Assembly: GCF_001592965.1 (NCBI RefSeq)
Contig: NZ_LRPC01000001.1
Span: 1,054,001-1,118,000, forward strand
Source of the DNA: Roseivirga spongicola
GTDB taxonomy: Bacteria > Bacteroidota > Bacteroidia > Cytophagales > Cyclobacteriaceae
Direction: 5' to 3'
DNA: 64,000 bases
The position numbers were made by a program, and so were the translations under genes. Of the stretch, positions 34,237 to 43,353 are shown piece by piece (position 1 is the stretch's first letter; every line of letters begins with the position of its first letter). A model generated the notes under the pieces. It saw only the letters and a list, made by a program, of their open reading frames with translations. It made no database searches and was not told the origin of the DNA.

Positions 34237-35448
34237 ATGAAGAAGTCTGTACTGGGTCTGACGTTAATGGCTTTGTTGTTCTTGAGTTCGGGATGTAGCA
34301 TGTTCGAAGGCTTCCTTGGAGGAGGTGGAAAAGAACAAGCACTGATCGATGAAGGCCAACTTCTGGGTGTACTCGATAGAGAAGGTTGGTATCAAGAACT
34401 ACCTTATGGAATGGTTCAAATTCCTGGAGGAACTTTCTACATGGGGCAAGCAGATGAAGATGTGGCTGCCTCTCAAATCAACTTTAATAGACAAATTACG
34501 GTGAGTTCGTTCTTCATGGACGCTGAAGAAATTACAAATAACGAATACCGTCAATTCCTTTATCACATTGCCGACTTGGCAGAAAAAGGTGATAGATATT
34601 ACACAAGAGAGCTTTTGGCTTCGGTAGTTCCTAACCCTAACGTCTGGGATCAGGAATTTACTTATCACTACGGAGATAGAATGACTCAATATTATTTTGA
34701 GCACTCTGCCTTTGATGATTACCCTGTAGTGGGTGTTAGCTGGGATGCTGCAGAGAAGTTTTCTGCTTGGAGAACCATTTTCCTGAACAATGGTCAGCAA
34801 GCGAAGAACGAAGGCGGAGGAGGTCTTTTCTCTTTCGGAAAGAATAAAAATCAAGCTGATCCGGCAGGGGCTATTGGTGGGCCATTAGGCGCTACTGGCC
34901 CGCAGGGTGGAGCAGCCTCAGGACCTGAAGCAAGTACATTCGTAGATACATCTCCAATTGAAAGCCGTTACCCTAACTTTAGACTTCCAACAGAAGCTGA
35001 GTGGGAATATGCTGCCAGAGGAGGTAAAGAAATTGTAAAATACCCATGGGGTGGTCCTTACATTAGAAATAGAGATGGTTGTTTCTTGGCCAACTTTAAG
35101 CCTGGTAGAGGTGCTTATGCCGATGATGGCTATCCTTACACCGCTCCGGTAAACTCATTCCTTCCAAACCCATTTAACCTATACAACATGGCAGGTAATG
35201 TGGCAGAATGGGTAAGAGATGATTTCTCTCCGGTTTACAATCCTTTAGTATGGGATCTTAACCCAATGTTCACTTACGATTCTCTAGAAGAAAGCAGAAG
35301 TCCTCACTTCGGTAAAAAGGTAGTAAGAGGAGGAGCATGGAATGATATTTCCTACTATTTACAAACAGGAACTAGAACTTTTGAATATAGAGATGTGGCC
35401 TCTGCTTCTATAGGATTCAGATGTGCTATGGATTATCTAGGACAATAA
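34237..35448 (+). CDS. gldK: T9SS/gliding lipoprotein GldK (PorK)
   Basis: This 403-residue outer-membrane lipoprotein (FLSSGC, Cys20) has a formylglycine-generating-enzyme-like fold: MVQIPGGTFYMGQADED, FFMDAEEITNNEYRQFLY, PVVGVSWDAAEKFSAWR, RLPTEAEWEYAARGG, YNMAGNVAEWVRDDF and VVRGGAWNDISYYL. GldK and GldN form the periplasmic ring of the T9SS on the inner face of the outer membrane. It is shorter than Flavobacterium GldK and has a glycine- and alanine-rich insertion (about residues 190-233) between the SWDAAEKF and RLPTEAEWEY motifs. It is the first gene of gldKLMN, with 53 bases to gldL. Confidence 0.95.
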   Translation: MKKSVLGLTLMALLFLSSGCSMFEGFLGGGGKEQALIDEGQLLGVLDREGWYQELPYGMVQIPGGTFYMGQADEDVAASQINFNRQITVSSFFMDAEEITNNEYRQFLYHIADLAEKGDRYYTRELLASVVPNPNVWDQEFTYHYGDRMTQYYFEHSAFDDYPVVGVSWDAAEKFSAWRTIFLNNGQQAKNEGGGGLFSFGKNKNQADPAGAIGGPLGATGPQGGAASGPEASTFVDTSPIESRYPNFRLPTEAEWEYAARGGKEIVKYPWGGPYIRNRDGCFLANFKPGRGAYADDGYPYTAPVNSFLPNPFNLYNMAGNVAEWVRDDFSPVYNPLVWDLNPMFTYDSLEESRSPHFGKKVVRGGAWNDISYYLQTGTRTFEYRDVASASIGFRCAMDYLGQ

Positions 35449-35501
35449 TAGAATCAATATCAAACACTAACATTGATCTTCAACCCAACAAATAAATAAA
35501 G

Positions 35502-36314
35502 ATGGCTAGTAAATTTACCCAAAACTTCTACGGCAACATTATGCCGAAAATCTACGGTCTAGGTGCCGCAGTTGTAATTGTAGGTGCTATGTTCAAATTG
35601 AACGGATGGGCTGGTGCAACTGAAATGCTTATTCTAGGTCTTGGTACTGAAGCTCTAATCTTTGCTTTCAGTGCATTTGAACCTAAGGCAACCGACTATA
35701 CTAAAGAATTATATCATGCCACTGTAAAGGATGGCGCTCCAAGTGCGGCTTCTCCAAAAGACGATGTAACCTTGGAAAAAATGTTGAAGCAAGCGGCTAT
35801 CAGCAAAGATGGTCTTCAAAACCTTAAACAAGGTATGGATAACTTGGCTCAGAATGCTAAGTCTCTAGCCAATATGACCAATGCAGCAGTAGCTACCGAT
35901 GAGTATGCTAAAAGTGCAAAAACGGCTGCTACTTCTCTTTCTAAAATTGATCAATCTACTTCTCAGGCTGCCGCTGCATTTGCAGAGGTTGCAAGCTCTG
36001 TTAAGGGTTCTGGTAATAACCAAGCTCAATTGAAAACAGCTACTGAGCAATATCAGGTTCAGTTAAAAGAAGCTGCTACTCAACTTCAGGCTTTAAGTGG
36101 AGCTTACAAGGCTGAATTAACAGACACTGAGTCTGTAGCAAAATACATGAAGGGCTATTTGACTAACATGGAAACCATGATTAAGGGAGCTATGAATACT
36201 GCTAAAGCTACCGAGGAATTCCAATCTCAAATGGCTCAATTGAATAGCAACATCACCTCATTGAACAAAGTGTATGGTGCTATGCTATCTGCCATGAAAC
36301 AAACCAACAACTAA
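35502..36314 (+). CDS. gldL: T9SS/gliding motor protein GldL (PorL)
   Basis: This 270-residue inner-membrane protein has two helices near the N-terminus (IYGLGAAVVIVGAMFKLNGW and ATEMLILGLGTEALIFAFSAF; the glutamate within the second helix is the residue thought to carry protons). A long, alanine/glutamine/lysine-rich coiled coil fills the cytoplasmic part. GldL pairs with GldM to form the proton-driven rotary motor that powers gliding and type IX secretion. It sits 12 bases before gldM, in the normal order. The N-terminal NFYGNIMPKIYGLGAA opening is highly characteristic. Confidence 0.95.
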   Translation: MASKFTQNFYGNIMPKIYGLGAAVVIVGAMFKLNGWAGATEMLILGLGTEALIFAFSAFEPKATDYTKELYHATVKDGAPSAASPKDDVTLEKMLKQAAISKDGLQNLKQGMDNLAQNAKSLANMTNAAVATDEYAKSAKTAATSLSKIDQSTSQAAAAFAEVASSVKGSGNNQAQLKTATEQYQVQLKEAATQLQALSGAYKAELTDTESVAKYMKGYLTNMETMIKGAMNTAKATEEFQSQMAQLNSNITSLNKVYGAMLSAMKQTNN

Positions 36315-36326
36315 ACCTGATCTATT

Positions 36327-38138
36327 ATGGCAGGAGCTAAGGAAAATCCACGGCAGAAGATGATTGGCATGATGTATCTCGTGCTAACTGCTCTTCTAGC
36401 CTTGCAGATTAAAGATACGGTACTTGAAAAGTTCGTTCTTATTGAGAATGGGCTACAAGTAGCCAACGAGTCTATGGTAGACTACAATGCTACTGTTTTA
36501 GAAAGCATTCAAAGCGATGTAGAAAACCAAGGAGACAAAGAAGGTGACCAAGCGGTTGAAAAAGTAGCTGAAGAAATTCGTTCTTACACAACTGAATTGG
36601 CTAACTACATAGATAACCTAAAACTGGAGTTAGGAAAAGCTTCAGCTGGTGGAGATACTTCTAAAGTGTACGAGAGATCTACATTGAAGAAGTATGAAGA
36701 ACCAAGCAGGTACTTAGTAGAATTGGGTAATGCCGATGAGTTAAAAACTCGTCTCGATGACTATACCGGTAAGGTGAATGGCGCCATTAACCTTTTGGGT
36801 AAAGGCGGAATGAGTGATGAGTGGCTTAAGTCTATCGCTATAAAGGCGGAAGACATTAAGTTCTATGAAAACAATAAAGAGGCATTGAAAGATGACTACG
36901 CTCACTTCAACTTTTATAAAGCGCCTTTAGCATCTGTTTTAGCACAGTTGACTTTCTACAAGAATCAAATCTATAGCAAAGAGTCTGAAGCTTTGAACAA
37001 ACTAAGAGGGTTGGTAGGTACTGCGGTAACTACTAAGCCTGGAGATATTCCTAACCTGAGCGATGTTGACCCTGTAACAGCAGGTACTCCAAGCTCTTCT
37101 CCAGCGCAAACTCCAACAGACAATGCTTCTGCTACACCAAGCAATACACCAAGAAGTAACTCTAACTCAGGAACTGCATCTACAGAGATCAAGCCTGAAG
37201 AAATGCTAGATGGTAGATTTGCTGGTATTGACTATGCTCAGGCAACAATTTTATCACAGTCTAACTTGGTAACAGCTGGTTTGGACTTTAATGCTCAAGC
37301 ATTCTTAACTCTAGGTAACTCTTCTTTGCAACCAGAAATTAAGTTGAATGGTAGCCCAATTGATGTGGTAAATGGTAGAGGAGTGATCAACTTTAAGACC
37401 AGTGCTAGAGAAGGTGAATACGATGCTAATGGTTTGGCCACTAAGGCTTTTGAGGTAGAAATTACTGCTGAAGACGGTAATGGTGGTACTATCACTAGAA
37501 CTACTCGTCATGAGTATCAAGTAGCTCGTCCTGTAATCGATGTTAGATCTCAATCTGTTGAGGTGCTATACCTAGGTTGCGCCAATAACTTGAATATCAA
37601 TGTACCTGCTTTAGGGCCAGCTTATCAACCTCAGTTTAGAGTTTCTGGTGGGACATTTACTACAGGTTCTCAAAAAGGGCAGATTATTGTAGATCCTTCT
37701 CAAAGAGAGGTGAGCATTGCGGTTTCTAGTGCGGGTTTACCAATTGGTACTAGAGAGTTTCAGGCTAAGCCAGTTCCATTACCTAGATTAGATGTTAGAC
37801 CAAACGGTCAGCCGTATAATGCTAAAAACGGTTTGGATGAAAAGCCAACGAATTTGACTTTGTTCCTTCCTTCTGATCCTGACTTTGCTGAAAGATTCCC
37901 GAAAGATTCTCAATTCTTGGTGAGTAAGGGTCAGGTAACTCTAGCAAGAGGAAAACAAACTAAAAGAACAATTGAAATATCTAGTCCAACTTCACGTGTG
38001 GATTTAGGACCATTAATCAGTCAGATGCAATCCGGTGATAGAATTGTCGTTTATGTTGAGGAGATCGTAAGGTTGAACTACAAGAACGATAGAATTCCTA
38101 TCAAGTTTACAGGAGATATGACTTTAAATATTAACTAA
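36327..38138 (+). CDS. gldM: T9SS/gliding motor protein GldM (PorM)
   Basis: This 603-residue protein has one membrane helix near the N-terminus (MIGMMYLVLTALLALQI) after ENPRQKM, then a large periplasmic region: a helical domain to about residue 237, a Ser/Thr/Pro/Asn-rich linker (about 238-288), and beta-sandwich domains ending GDRIVVYVEEIVRLNYKNDR. GldM spans the periplasm from the GldL motor to the GldK/GldN ring and transmits torque. The linker makes it longer than the Flavobacterium homologue (about 510 residues). It lies one base before gldN, so the two are probably translationally coupled. Confidence 0.95.
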   Translation: MAGAKENPRQKMIGMMYLVLTALLALQIKDTVLEKFVLIENGLQVANESMVDYNATVLESIQSDVENQGDKEGDQAVEKVAEEIRSYTTELANYIDNLKLELGKASAGGDTSKVYERSTLKKYEEPSRYLVELGNADELKTRLDDYTGKVNGAINLLGKGGMSDEWLKSIAIKAEDIKFYENNKEALKDDYAHFNFYKAPLASVLAQLTFYKNQIYSKESEALNKLRGLVGTAVTTKPGDIPNLSDVDPVTAGTPSSSPAQTPTDNASATPSNTPRSNSNSGTASTEIKPEEMLDGRFAGIDYAQATILSQSNLVTAGLDFNAQAFLTLGNSSLQPEIKLNGSPIDVVNGRGVINFKTSAREGEYDANGLATKAFEVEITAEDGNGGTITRTTRHEYQVARPVIDVRSQSVEVLYLGCANNLNINVPALGPAYQPQFRVSGGTFTTGSQKGQIIVDPSQREVSIAVSSAGLPIGTREFQAKPVPLPRLDVRPNGQPYNAKNGLDEKPTNLTLFLPSDPDFAERFPKDSQFLVSKGQVTLARGKQTKRTIEISSPTSRVDLGPLISQMQSGDRIVVYVEEIVRLNYKNDRIPIKFTGDMTLNIN

Positions 38139-38139
38139 G

Positions 38140-39183
38140 ATGAAAAGAGTTTCGGCAATTTTATTGGCACTATTATTCGTGACTTTAGTTAAGGCACAAG
38201 ATGAGCAAGGAGCAGGTACCGATCCTGCAAAATTCTTGCAGTCTATTGAAAGTACCACTAGAGTTGCCGGGCTTAATAGTGCTCGCAAGCTCAACAACGA
38301 ATTCTCTGTTCGTCCAATCAGAGATGAGGATGTGATGTGGAGTATTAGACTTTGGTCCAAAATGAACTTCAACGAAAAGTTGAATTCTGCTTGGAATGCT
38401 AAAGAGTCTAGAATTTCTGAAGTAATCTTAAATGGAATTGAAGCCTATTACGATGCTAAAAGCCAGGCTTTAGATCAACAAGTAGGTATAACTCCTTATG
38501 CGACTTTTGAAACTGGCGCTGCTGGTTTTTCAGACGAGGATATATTATCTGAAACAGACTTCAGAAATAACCTCAAAAATATGTCTACCGCTCAGGGTAA
38601 CTATGACGAAGCCTTGAGAGGGCAGGATAGAGCTGAGTTGAAGACTAGAGATGGTGGTAGGTTTGCAGAGTATTCAGATGCAAGATTAGACTCTATTATT
38701 GATGTGGAGTACCAAGCTGCTTCTGCTGCTAGACCACTGGATCCGGCTAACAAAGGAGATTTAGATGTATTGTTGATTGAGGAGGATATGATCTTCGATA
38801 GAAATCAATCGCTTGCCAAGTGGGATATTGTATCCATTACTTTGGTTGCACCTCCTAAGGCTTCGGTAGCAGGAACAGAAAGAGAGATTGTGAGAATTAA
38901 GTATGAGGAATTGGTGAATTACATTGAGCAGGTTTATTCCGAAAGTAATAAGAATACTGCTTACTGGTATAACCCAAAGAACCCTCGCGATAGAAATATC
39001 AATTTTGCCCATGCGTTCGACTTAAGGTTGTTCAGTGCATACATTACTAAGTTCCAGAACTCTGACGATAGCAATATTCAGACACTTTATGGCAAGTCTG
39101 ACTATGATTATAGCATCATTGAACAGGCCATGAGAAAGCGTATGGAGCTATTGGAGAAAATGCATAACCTTTGGGAATACTAA
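38140..39183 (+). CDS. gldN: T9SS/gliding protein GldN (PorN)
   Basis: This 347-residue periplasmic protein has a signal peptide (residues 1-19, ending VKAQ). Recognisable GldN features include VRPIRDEDVMWSIRLW, MNFNEKLNS, AYYDA near residue 105, and the C-terminal WYNPKNPRDRNINFAHAFDLRLFSAYITKFQN with the common ending of basic helices (MRKRMELLEKMHNLWEY). GldN joins GldK in the ring under the outer membrane. It ends the operon at a strong terminator that reaches into the 3' end of uvrC on the other strand. Confidence 0.95.
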   Translation: MKRVSAILLALLFVTLVKAQDEQGAGTDPAKFLQSIESTTRVAGLNSARKLNNEFSVRPIRDEDVMWSIRLWSKMNFNEKLNSAWNAKESRISEVILNGIEAYYDAKSQALDQQVGITPYATFETGAAGFSDEDILSETDFRNNLKNMSTAQGNYDEALRGQDRAELKTRDGGRFAEYSDARLDSIIDVEYQAASAARPLDPANKGDLDVLLIEEDMIFDRNQSLAKWDIVSITLVAPPKASVAGTEREIVRIKYEELVNYIEQVYSESNKNTAYWYNPKNPRDRNINFAHAFDLRLFSAYITKFQNSDDSNIQTLYGKSDYDYSIIEQAMRKRMELLEKMHNLWEY

Positions 39184-39206
39184 CCCTTGGTTTGAAGATA
39201 AAGAAG

Positions 39207-39233
39207 AAGGAAGCTATTTAGCTTCCTTTTTTT
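39207..39233 (+). terminator. Intrinsic terminator of gldKLMN
   Basis: AAGGAAGCTA (39207-39216) and TAGCTTCCTT (39219-39228) form a perfect 10-base stem with a two-base spacer, followed by a T run to 39233. Its second half encodes the last uvrC codons on the opposite strand, and the uvrC TAG stop lies in the stem. Confidence 0.85.
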
Positions 39234-41022
39234 GTTTGATATAATTGGTGACAATTGCTGCTTTTGATTTGCCTATCAGCGATTCTATTTCTTCATGTGG
39301 GGCTTGCTCAATCTTACTCATGGTTCGGTATTTCTGAAGCAATTTATCTACTGTGGCCTTGCCCAAACCTTTCACTTCTTCCAGTTCAAAGTTAAAGCTA
39401 TTCTTACTGCGAAGATCTCTATGGAATGTAATAGCAAACCTATGCGCCTCATCTCTTAGTTTTTGAATAAGCCTGAGTGATTCCGACTTCTTATCTATAT
39501 GGATAGGGAATGAATCTTCTGGGAAGTAGAGCTCTTCAAGGCGTTTTGCAATACCAATAATTGGAATCTCTCCATAGATATTGAGCTCTTTGAGCGCCTC
39601 GCAAGCCGCATTTAACTGGCCTTTTCCACCATCAATAACAATTAGCTTAGGTAGCGGCTCATTTTCATCGAGCAGTCTTTTATATCGCCTTCCTACTACC
39701 TCTTTCATGGAGCCAAAATCGTCTGCGCCAACCACAGTTTTAATCTTGTAATGGCGATAATCTTTTTTAGAAGGTCTGCCCATTTTAAAGCAGACCATAC
39801 TGGCTACCGGGTTTGTACCTTGTATGTTAGAGTTATCGAAGCACTCTATATGAACAGGTAGTTCTTTAAGCGATAAGTCTGCCTGTAACTGCTTAAGTAC
39901 TCTATTGCCTTTATCCTTTACATTTTCGAGAGAAGTATATTTCTCCTTTTTAGCGAATAGGGCATTCTTTAACGATAGGTCTATCAACTTCTTTTTATCG
40001 CCTCGTTGTGGTAGCAGCAGCTTAAAGTTTTCTGTGTTAAGTGCTAGTTCTCTATTTGTGAGTACCTCCTTAGCAGTGCTCTGGAACTTGTCTTTTAAAT
40101 CTATAATCATGAGACTCAAGATCTCTTCATCTGACTCATTGAGTCTTTTCTTTATCTCACTGGTTTGAGAGAGATTGATAGTTCCGTTCTTTATCCTCAG
40201 GTAGTTTACAAAGGCCCACTTTTCGTCTGAAACAATGGTGAATACATCCATGTCAGCAATGTTCGGGCTCACAACTATAGACTTAGATTGGAACCTATCT
40301 ACAGACTCAAGTTTGTCTTTGTATTGTTGGGCTTTTTCAAATTCGAGCTTTTGAGCAGCTGATGTCATTTGTTCTTTGAAGAACTGCTTCGGGATTGAGA
40401 GATTTCCCTTCAGTATGTGGATGGCTTGGTTTACATCATCTAGGTAATCGGCTTCTATTTGAAGAGCCTCGCAAGGGCCTTTGCAATTGCCAATATGGTA
40501 CTCCAGACATACCTTAAATTTGCCTTTGCTAATGTTTTCTTCGCTCAGGTCGAATCGGCAAGTTCTTAAAGTGAACAAAGAGTTGATAAGCCTGAGAATA
40601 TTATTCATGGCCTTTACAGAGGCAAATGGGCCAAAGTAAGTACCGTTAGATGGAATAAACTTTCGGGTACTGTAAATGCGTGGAAATCGTTCGTTGGAAA
40701 CACATATGTACGGGTAGGTCTTATCGTCTTTTAGTAGAATGTTATACCGAGGCTGATTCTGCTTAATGAGATTGTTCTCTAACAGCAGCGCATCGAATTC
40801 ATTGTTAACCAACGTAACTTCTATGGCCTTGATTTCCGATACTAGCCTTCTGGTTTTTCTATTTACTCCACTTTGTTTATTGAAGTAGCTAGAAACACGT
40901 TTTTTCAGACTCTTGGCTTTGCCCACATAAATGAGCACGTCTTCTTCATTGAAAAAACGGTAAACTCCCGGGTTATCGGGAAGATTCAATACATCCTTAG
41001 GATCGAATCGGGTGACCTCCAT
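39214..41022 (-). CDS. uvrC: Excinuclease ABC subunit C
   Basis: This 602-residue nuclease makes the two incisions in nucleotide excision repair with UvrA and UvrB. Domains in order: GIY-YIG nuclease (PGVYRFFNEEDVLIYVGKAK from about residue 18), a Cys-rich segment (CRFDL...CLEYHIGNCKGPC), a UVR motif (FEKAQQYKDKLESVDRF), the RNase H-like UvrC domain (HIECFDNSNIQG, VIDGGKGQL, DEAHRFAITFHR) and a C-terminal helix-hairpin-helix (VKGLGKATVDKLLQKY). Length is normal. It is 9 bases after the penicillin-binding protein gene, third in a three-gene run, and its 3' end overlaps the gldN terminator. Confidence 0.97.
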   Translation of the reverse strand: MEVTRFDPKDVLNLPDNPGVYRFFNEEDVLIYVGKAKSLKKRVSSYFNKQSGVNRKTRRLVSEIKAIEVTLVNNEFDALLLENNLIKQNQPRYNILLKDDKTYPYICVSNERFPRIYSTRKFIPSNGTYFGPFASVKAMNNILRLINSLFTLRTCRFDLSEENISKGKFKVCLEYHIGNCKGPCEALQIEADYLDDVNQAIHILKGNLSIPKQFFKEQMTSAAQKLEFEKAQQYKDKLESVDRFQSKSIVVSPNIADMDVFTIVSDEKWAFVNYLRIKNGTINLSQTSEIKKRLNESDEEILSLMIIDLKDKFQSTAKEVLTNRELALNTENFKLLLPQRGDKKKLIDLSLKNALFAKKEKYTSLENVKDKGNRVLKQLQADLSLKELPVHIECFDNSNIQGTNPVASMVCFKMGRPSKKDYRHYKIKTVVGADDFGSMKEVVGRRYKRLLDENEPLPKLIVIDGGKGQLNAACEALKELNIYGEIPIIGIAKRLEELYFPEDSFPIHIDKKSESLRLIQKLRDEAHRFAITFHRDLRSKNSFNFELEEVKGLGKATVDKLLQKYRTMSKIEQAPHEEIESLIGKSKAAIVTNYIKQKKEAK

Positions 41023-41031
41023 AGGCCGAAA

Positions 41032-43353
41032 TTAGTAAATATCATCGTCATAAATGGTGGTATCCGTAGGGGTAAGTACATCTACAAACTTCTGACAATC
41101 TATTTCCATGCTCAGGTTAGGTGGTCTTTGGAATACTGTCTTTTGAAGATTAAGGGTAGAGTCAGCGTAGATATCTTGTAAGAAGAGGGCTACAATCGGC
41201 ATTGCTGTTCTTGCTCCTTGCCCGTCAGGCCAATGAGTAAAGTGAATGGCACGGTCATCTCCTCCTACCCAAGCACCAGCAACAATATCGTTAGTGACTG
41301 CTACAAACCATCCATCTGAAGCGTTTTGGGTGGTTCCTGTTTTCGCGCCAATAGAGAATTCAGTTTGATTATAGTCAGTAAGGTTGTAGTACCCAGGTGC
41401 CCAAAGTCTTATACCAGAACCGTTTCTCACCGTTTCTTGCATCATGTTAAGCATTACGTAAGCTACATCTTCATTAATAGCCTTGCTCTTTCTCGGCACA
41501 TGTCTATATATCTCGTTACCGTACTTGTCTTCTATTCTGGAAATATAATATGGTTCTATATGTGTTCCTTTATTGGCGAATGTTCCATAAGCACCTAAGA
41601 TTTCGAATAAGGATACGTCTTCCGTTCCTAGAGCAATTGAATAATACGGAGGAATAGTGCTTTCAATCCCAACACGTTTTGCCATATCTACCACTTTATC
41701 TGGCTTAACTATATCCATTACTCTGGCAGTAATAGAATTTACAGATTTTGCCATGGCTAGTTTCATGGTCATCTCTTCTCCTGAGAACCTGCCTTCCGCA
41801 TTAGAAGGATCCCAAACTTCAGATCCGTTACCTGTTCTTATGGCAACAGCCTCGTCTCTGAAAGTATAGCATGGTGAGTATCCTTGCTCTACGGCTGTGG
41901 CATAGACGAATGGCTTAAATAATGAGCCTGGCTGTCTTTTACCATAACGAACGTGGTCATATTTGAAATGCTGAAAGTTTACTCCTCCAACCCATGCTTT
42001 AATTGCACCAGTGCTAGGTTGAGTAGCCAAGAATCCTGACTGTAAAAACTGTTTGTAGTATCGAATGGAATCAATGGAACTCATTACTGTGTCAATATCT
42101 CCACCCCAAGAGAAGACTTTCAGCTTTTTAGGTTTGTTCATATAGTAGTCAACAGAATCTGACTTGCTCCCGTACTTTCTCACCAAGCTTCTATAGGCCT
42201 GTGATCTAGGGATTACACTCTCTTCGAAGAAATTCTCAATTTCTCTACCCTTGCTATCTATCCACAAATCTCTACCTTCTTTGGCGAGTTTTTGGTCGAA
42301 TAAGGCTTGCAGTGACCGCATAGAGCTGTCCATAGCATCTTCTGCATAGGCCTGCATTCGAGAGTCTAGCGTAGTGTATATTTTGAGTCCGTCACCGTAT
42401 AAGTCATATCCTAAGTTTCGGCAAAGTTCAAGTAAGTCTTTACTAGCCTCTGCACGGAAGTATTGGGCAAGGCCTGTATTATGGTCTTGCTGACGGAATT
42501 CTTCCAAATTGATTTCTTGAACCTTTAGGGTGTCATAAGCTCGTTTGTCTAGAAAATCATATTTCACCATCTGACTCATTACAGTATTTCTTCTGCGCAT
42601 TGAGTTTTCTGGGTTGATATCTGGTCTGTAAGTAGTAACACCTTTTTGCATGCCCGCTAGTACCGCGGCCTCCTGAACCGATAATTCATGAGGCAATTTG
42701 TTGAAGTATGTTTTGGCTGCAGACTTAATTCCGTAGGCATTGTTTCCAAATTCTACGGTATTGTAATACATAGCCATAATCTCTTCTTTGGTGTAAGATC
42801 TTTCCAGTCTTACAGAGAGAATCCACTCTTTAGTTTTGTAAATAAGCTGATCTAAGAATCCGTTTACGCCTTCTAATTTGCCTTTGTCTTCTGCCTTAAT
42901 AACCCGGGTGTTAAACAGGTTTTTTGCTAACTGTTGGCTAATGGTAGATCCACCGCCTTTAGGACTGAAAGTAATTACCCCAAAAGCTACACGGAACATA
43001 CTTTCTAAGTCTATTCCAGAGTGAGAGTTAAAACGAATGTCTTCTGCTGCTAATAGAGCATGAACGAGATTATCGCCAAGTTGATCGTAAGTAACAGGGT
43101 TTCTATTATTTCTGTAGTAACCAGAACCTAATTGTACACCATCGGCTGTAAAAAGTAGAGAAGTTAGATTTTGGTCAGGGTTTTCTAGCTGACTGTAGCT
43201 TGGCAGGTTACCAAACCAATTGTTGAGGTTATTACTAACCGCCCAAATATAAGTGGGAAAGCCAATGATGCATAAGGCAAAAACAACCCATAAGGCTATG
43301 GTGATTTTCTTAAGTATTGGCCTTCTTTTATTTAGCTTCTCTGTAGCGGTCAT
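41032..43353 (-). CDS. Penicillin-binding protein 1A (bifunctional peptidoglycan synthase)
   Basis: This 773-residue class A PBP polymerises glycan strands and cross-links peptides outside the inner membrane. It has one N-terminal helix (IALWVVFALCIIGFPTYIW), a GT51 transglycosylase domain (LLAAEDIRFNSHSGID, GGSTISQQLAKNLF, KEWILSVRLERSYTKEEIMAMY) and a transpeptidase domain with PGSLFKPFVYA (the SxxK serine), SVNS (SxN) and GAKTGTTQN (KTG). The mrcA/ponA group is the best match; I leave the symbol empty because class A paralogues are hard to assign. Its ATG overlaps the stop of the porW-like gene (ATGA), so translation is coupled. Confidence 0.93.
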   Translation of the reverse strand: MTATEKLNKRRPILKKITIALWVVFALCIIGFPTYIWAVSNNLNNWFGNLPSYSQLENPDQNLTSLLFTADGVQLGSGYYRNNRNPVTYDQLGDNLVHALLAAEDIRFNSHSGIDLESMFRVAFGVITFSPKGGGSTISQQLAKNLFNTRVIKAEDKGKLEGVNGFLDQLIYKTKEWILSVRLERSYTKEEIMAMYYNTVEFGNNAYGIKSAAKTYFNKLPHELSVQEAAVLAGMQKGVTTYRPDINPENSMRRRNTVMSQMVKYDFLDKRAYDTLKVQEINLEEFRQQDHNTGLAQYFRAEASKDLLELCRNLGYDLYGDGLKIYTTLDSRMQAYAEDAMDSSMRSLQALFDQKLAKEGRDLWIDSKGREIENFFEESVIPRSQAYRSLVRKYGSKSDSVDYYMNKPKKLKVFSWGGDIDTVMSSIDSIRYYKQFLQSGFLATQPSTGAIKAWVGGVNFQHFKYDHVRYGKRQPGSLFKPFVYATAVEQGYSPCYTFRDEAVAIRTGNGSEVWDPSNAEGRFSGEEMTMKLAMAKSVNSITARVMDIVKPDKVVDMAKRVGIESTIPPYYSIALGTEDVSLFEILGAYGTFANKGTHIEPYYISRIEDKYGNEIYRHVPRKSKAINEDVAYVMLNMMQETVRNGSGIRLWAPGYYNLTDYNQTEFSIGAKTGTTQNASDGWFVAVTNDIVAGAWVGGDDRAIHFTHWPDGQGARTAMPIVALFLQDIYADSTLNLQKTVFQRPPNLSMEIDCQKFVDVLTPTDTTIYDDDIY

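Noticed and set aside
34399-34854. 151-codon open frame opposite gldK
   Set aside because: gldK is clearly coding across the region; the reverse frame has no domain pattern.
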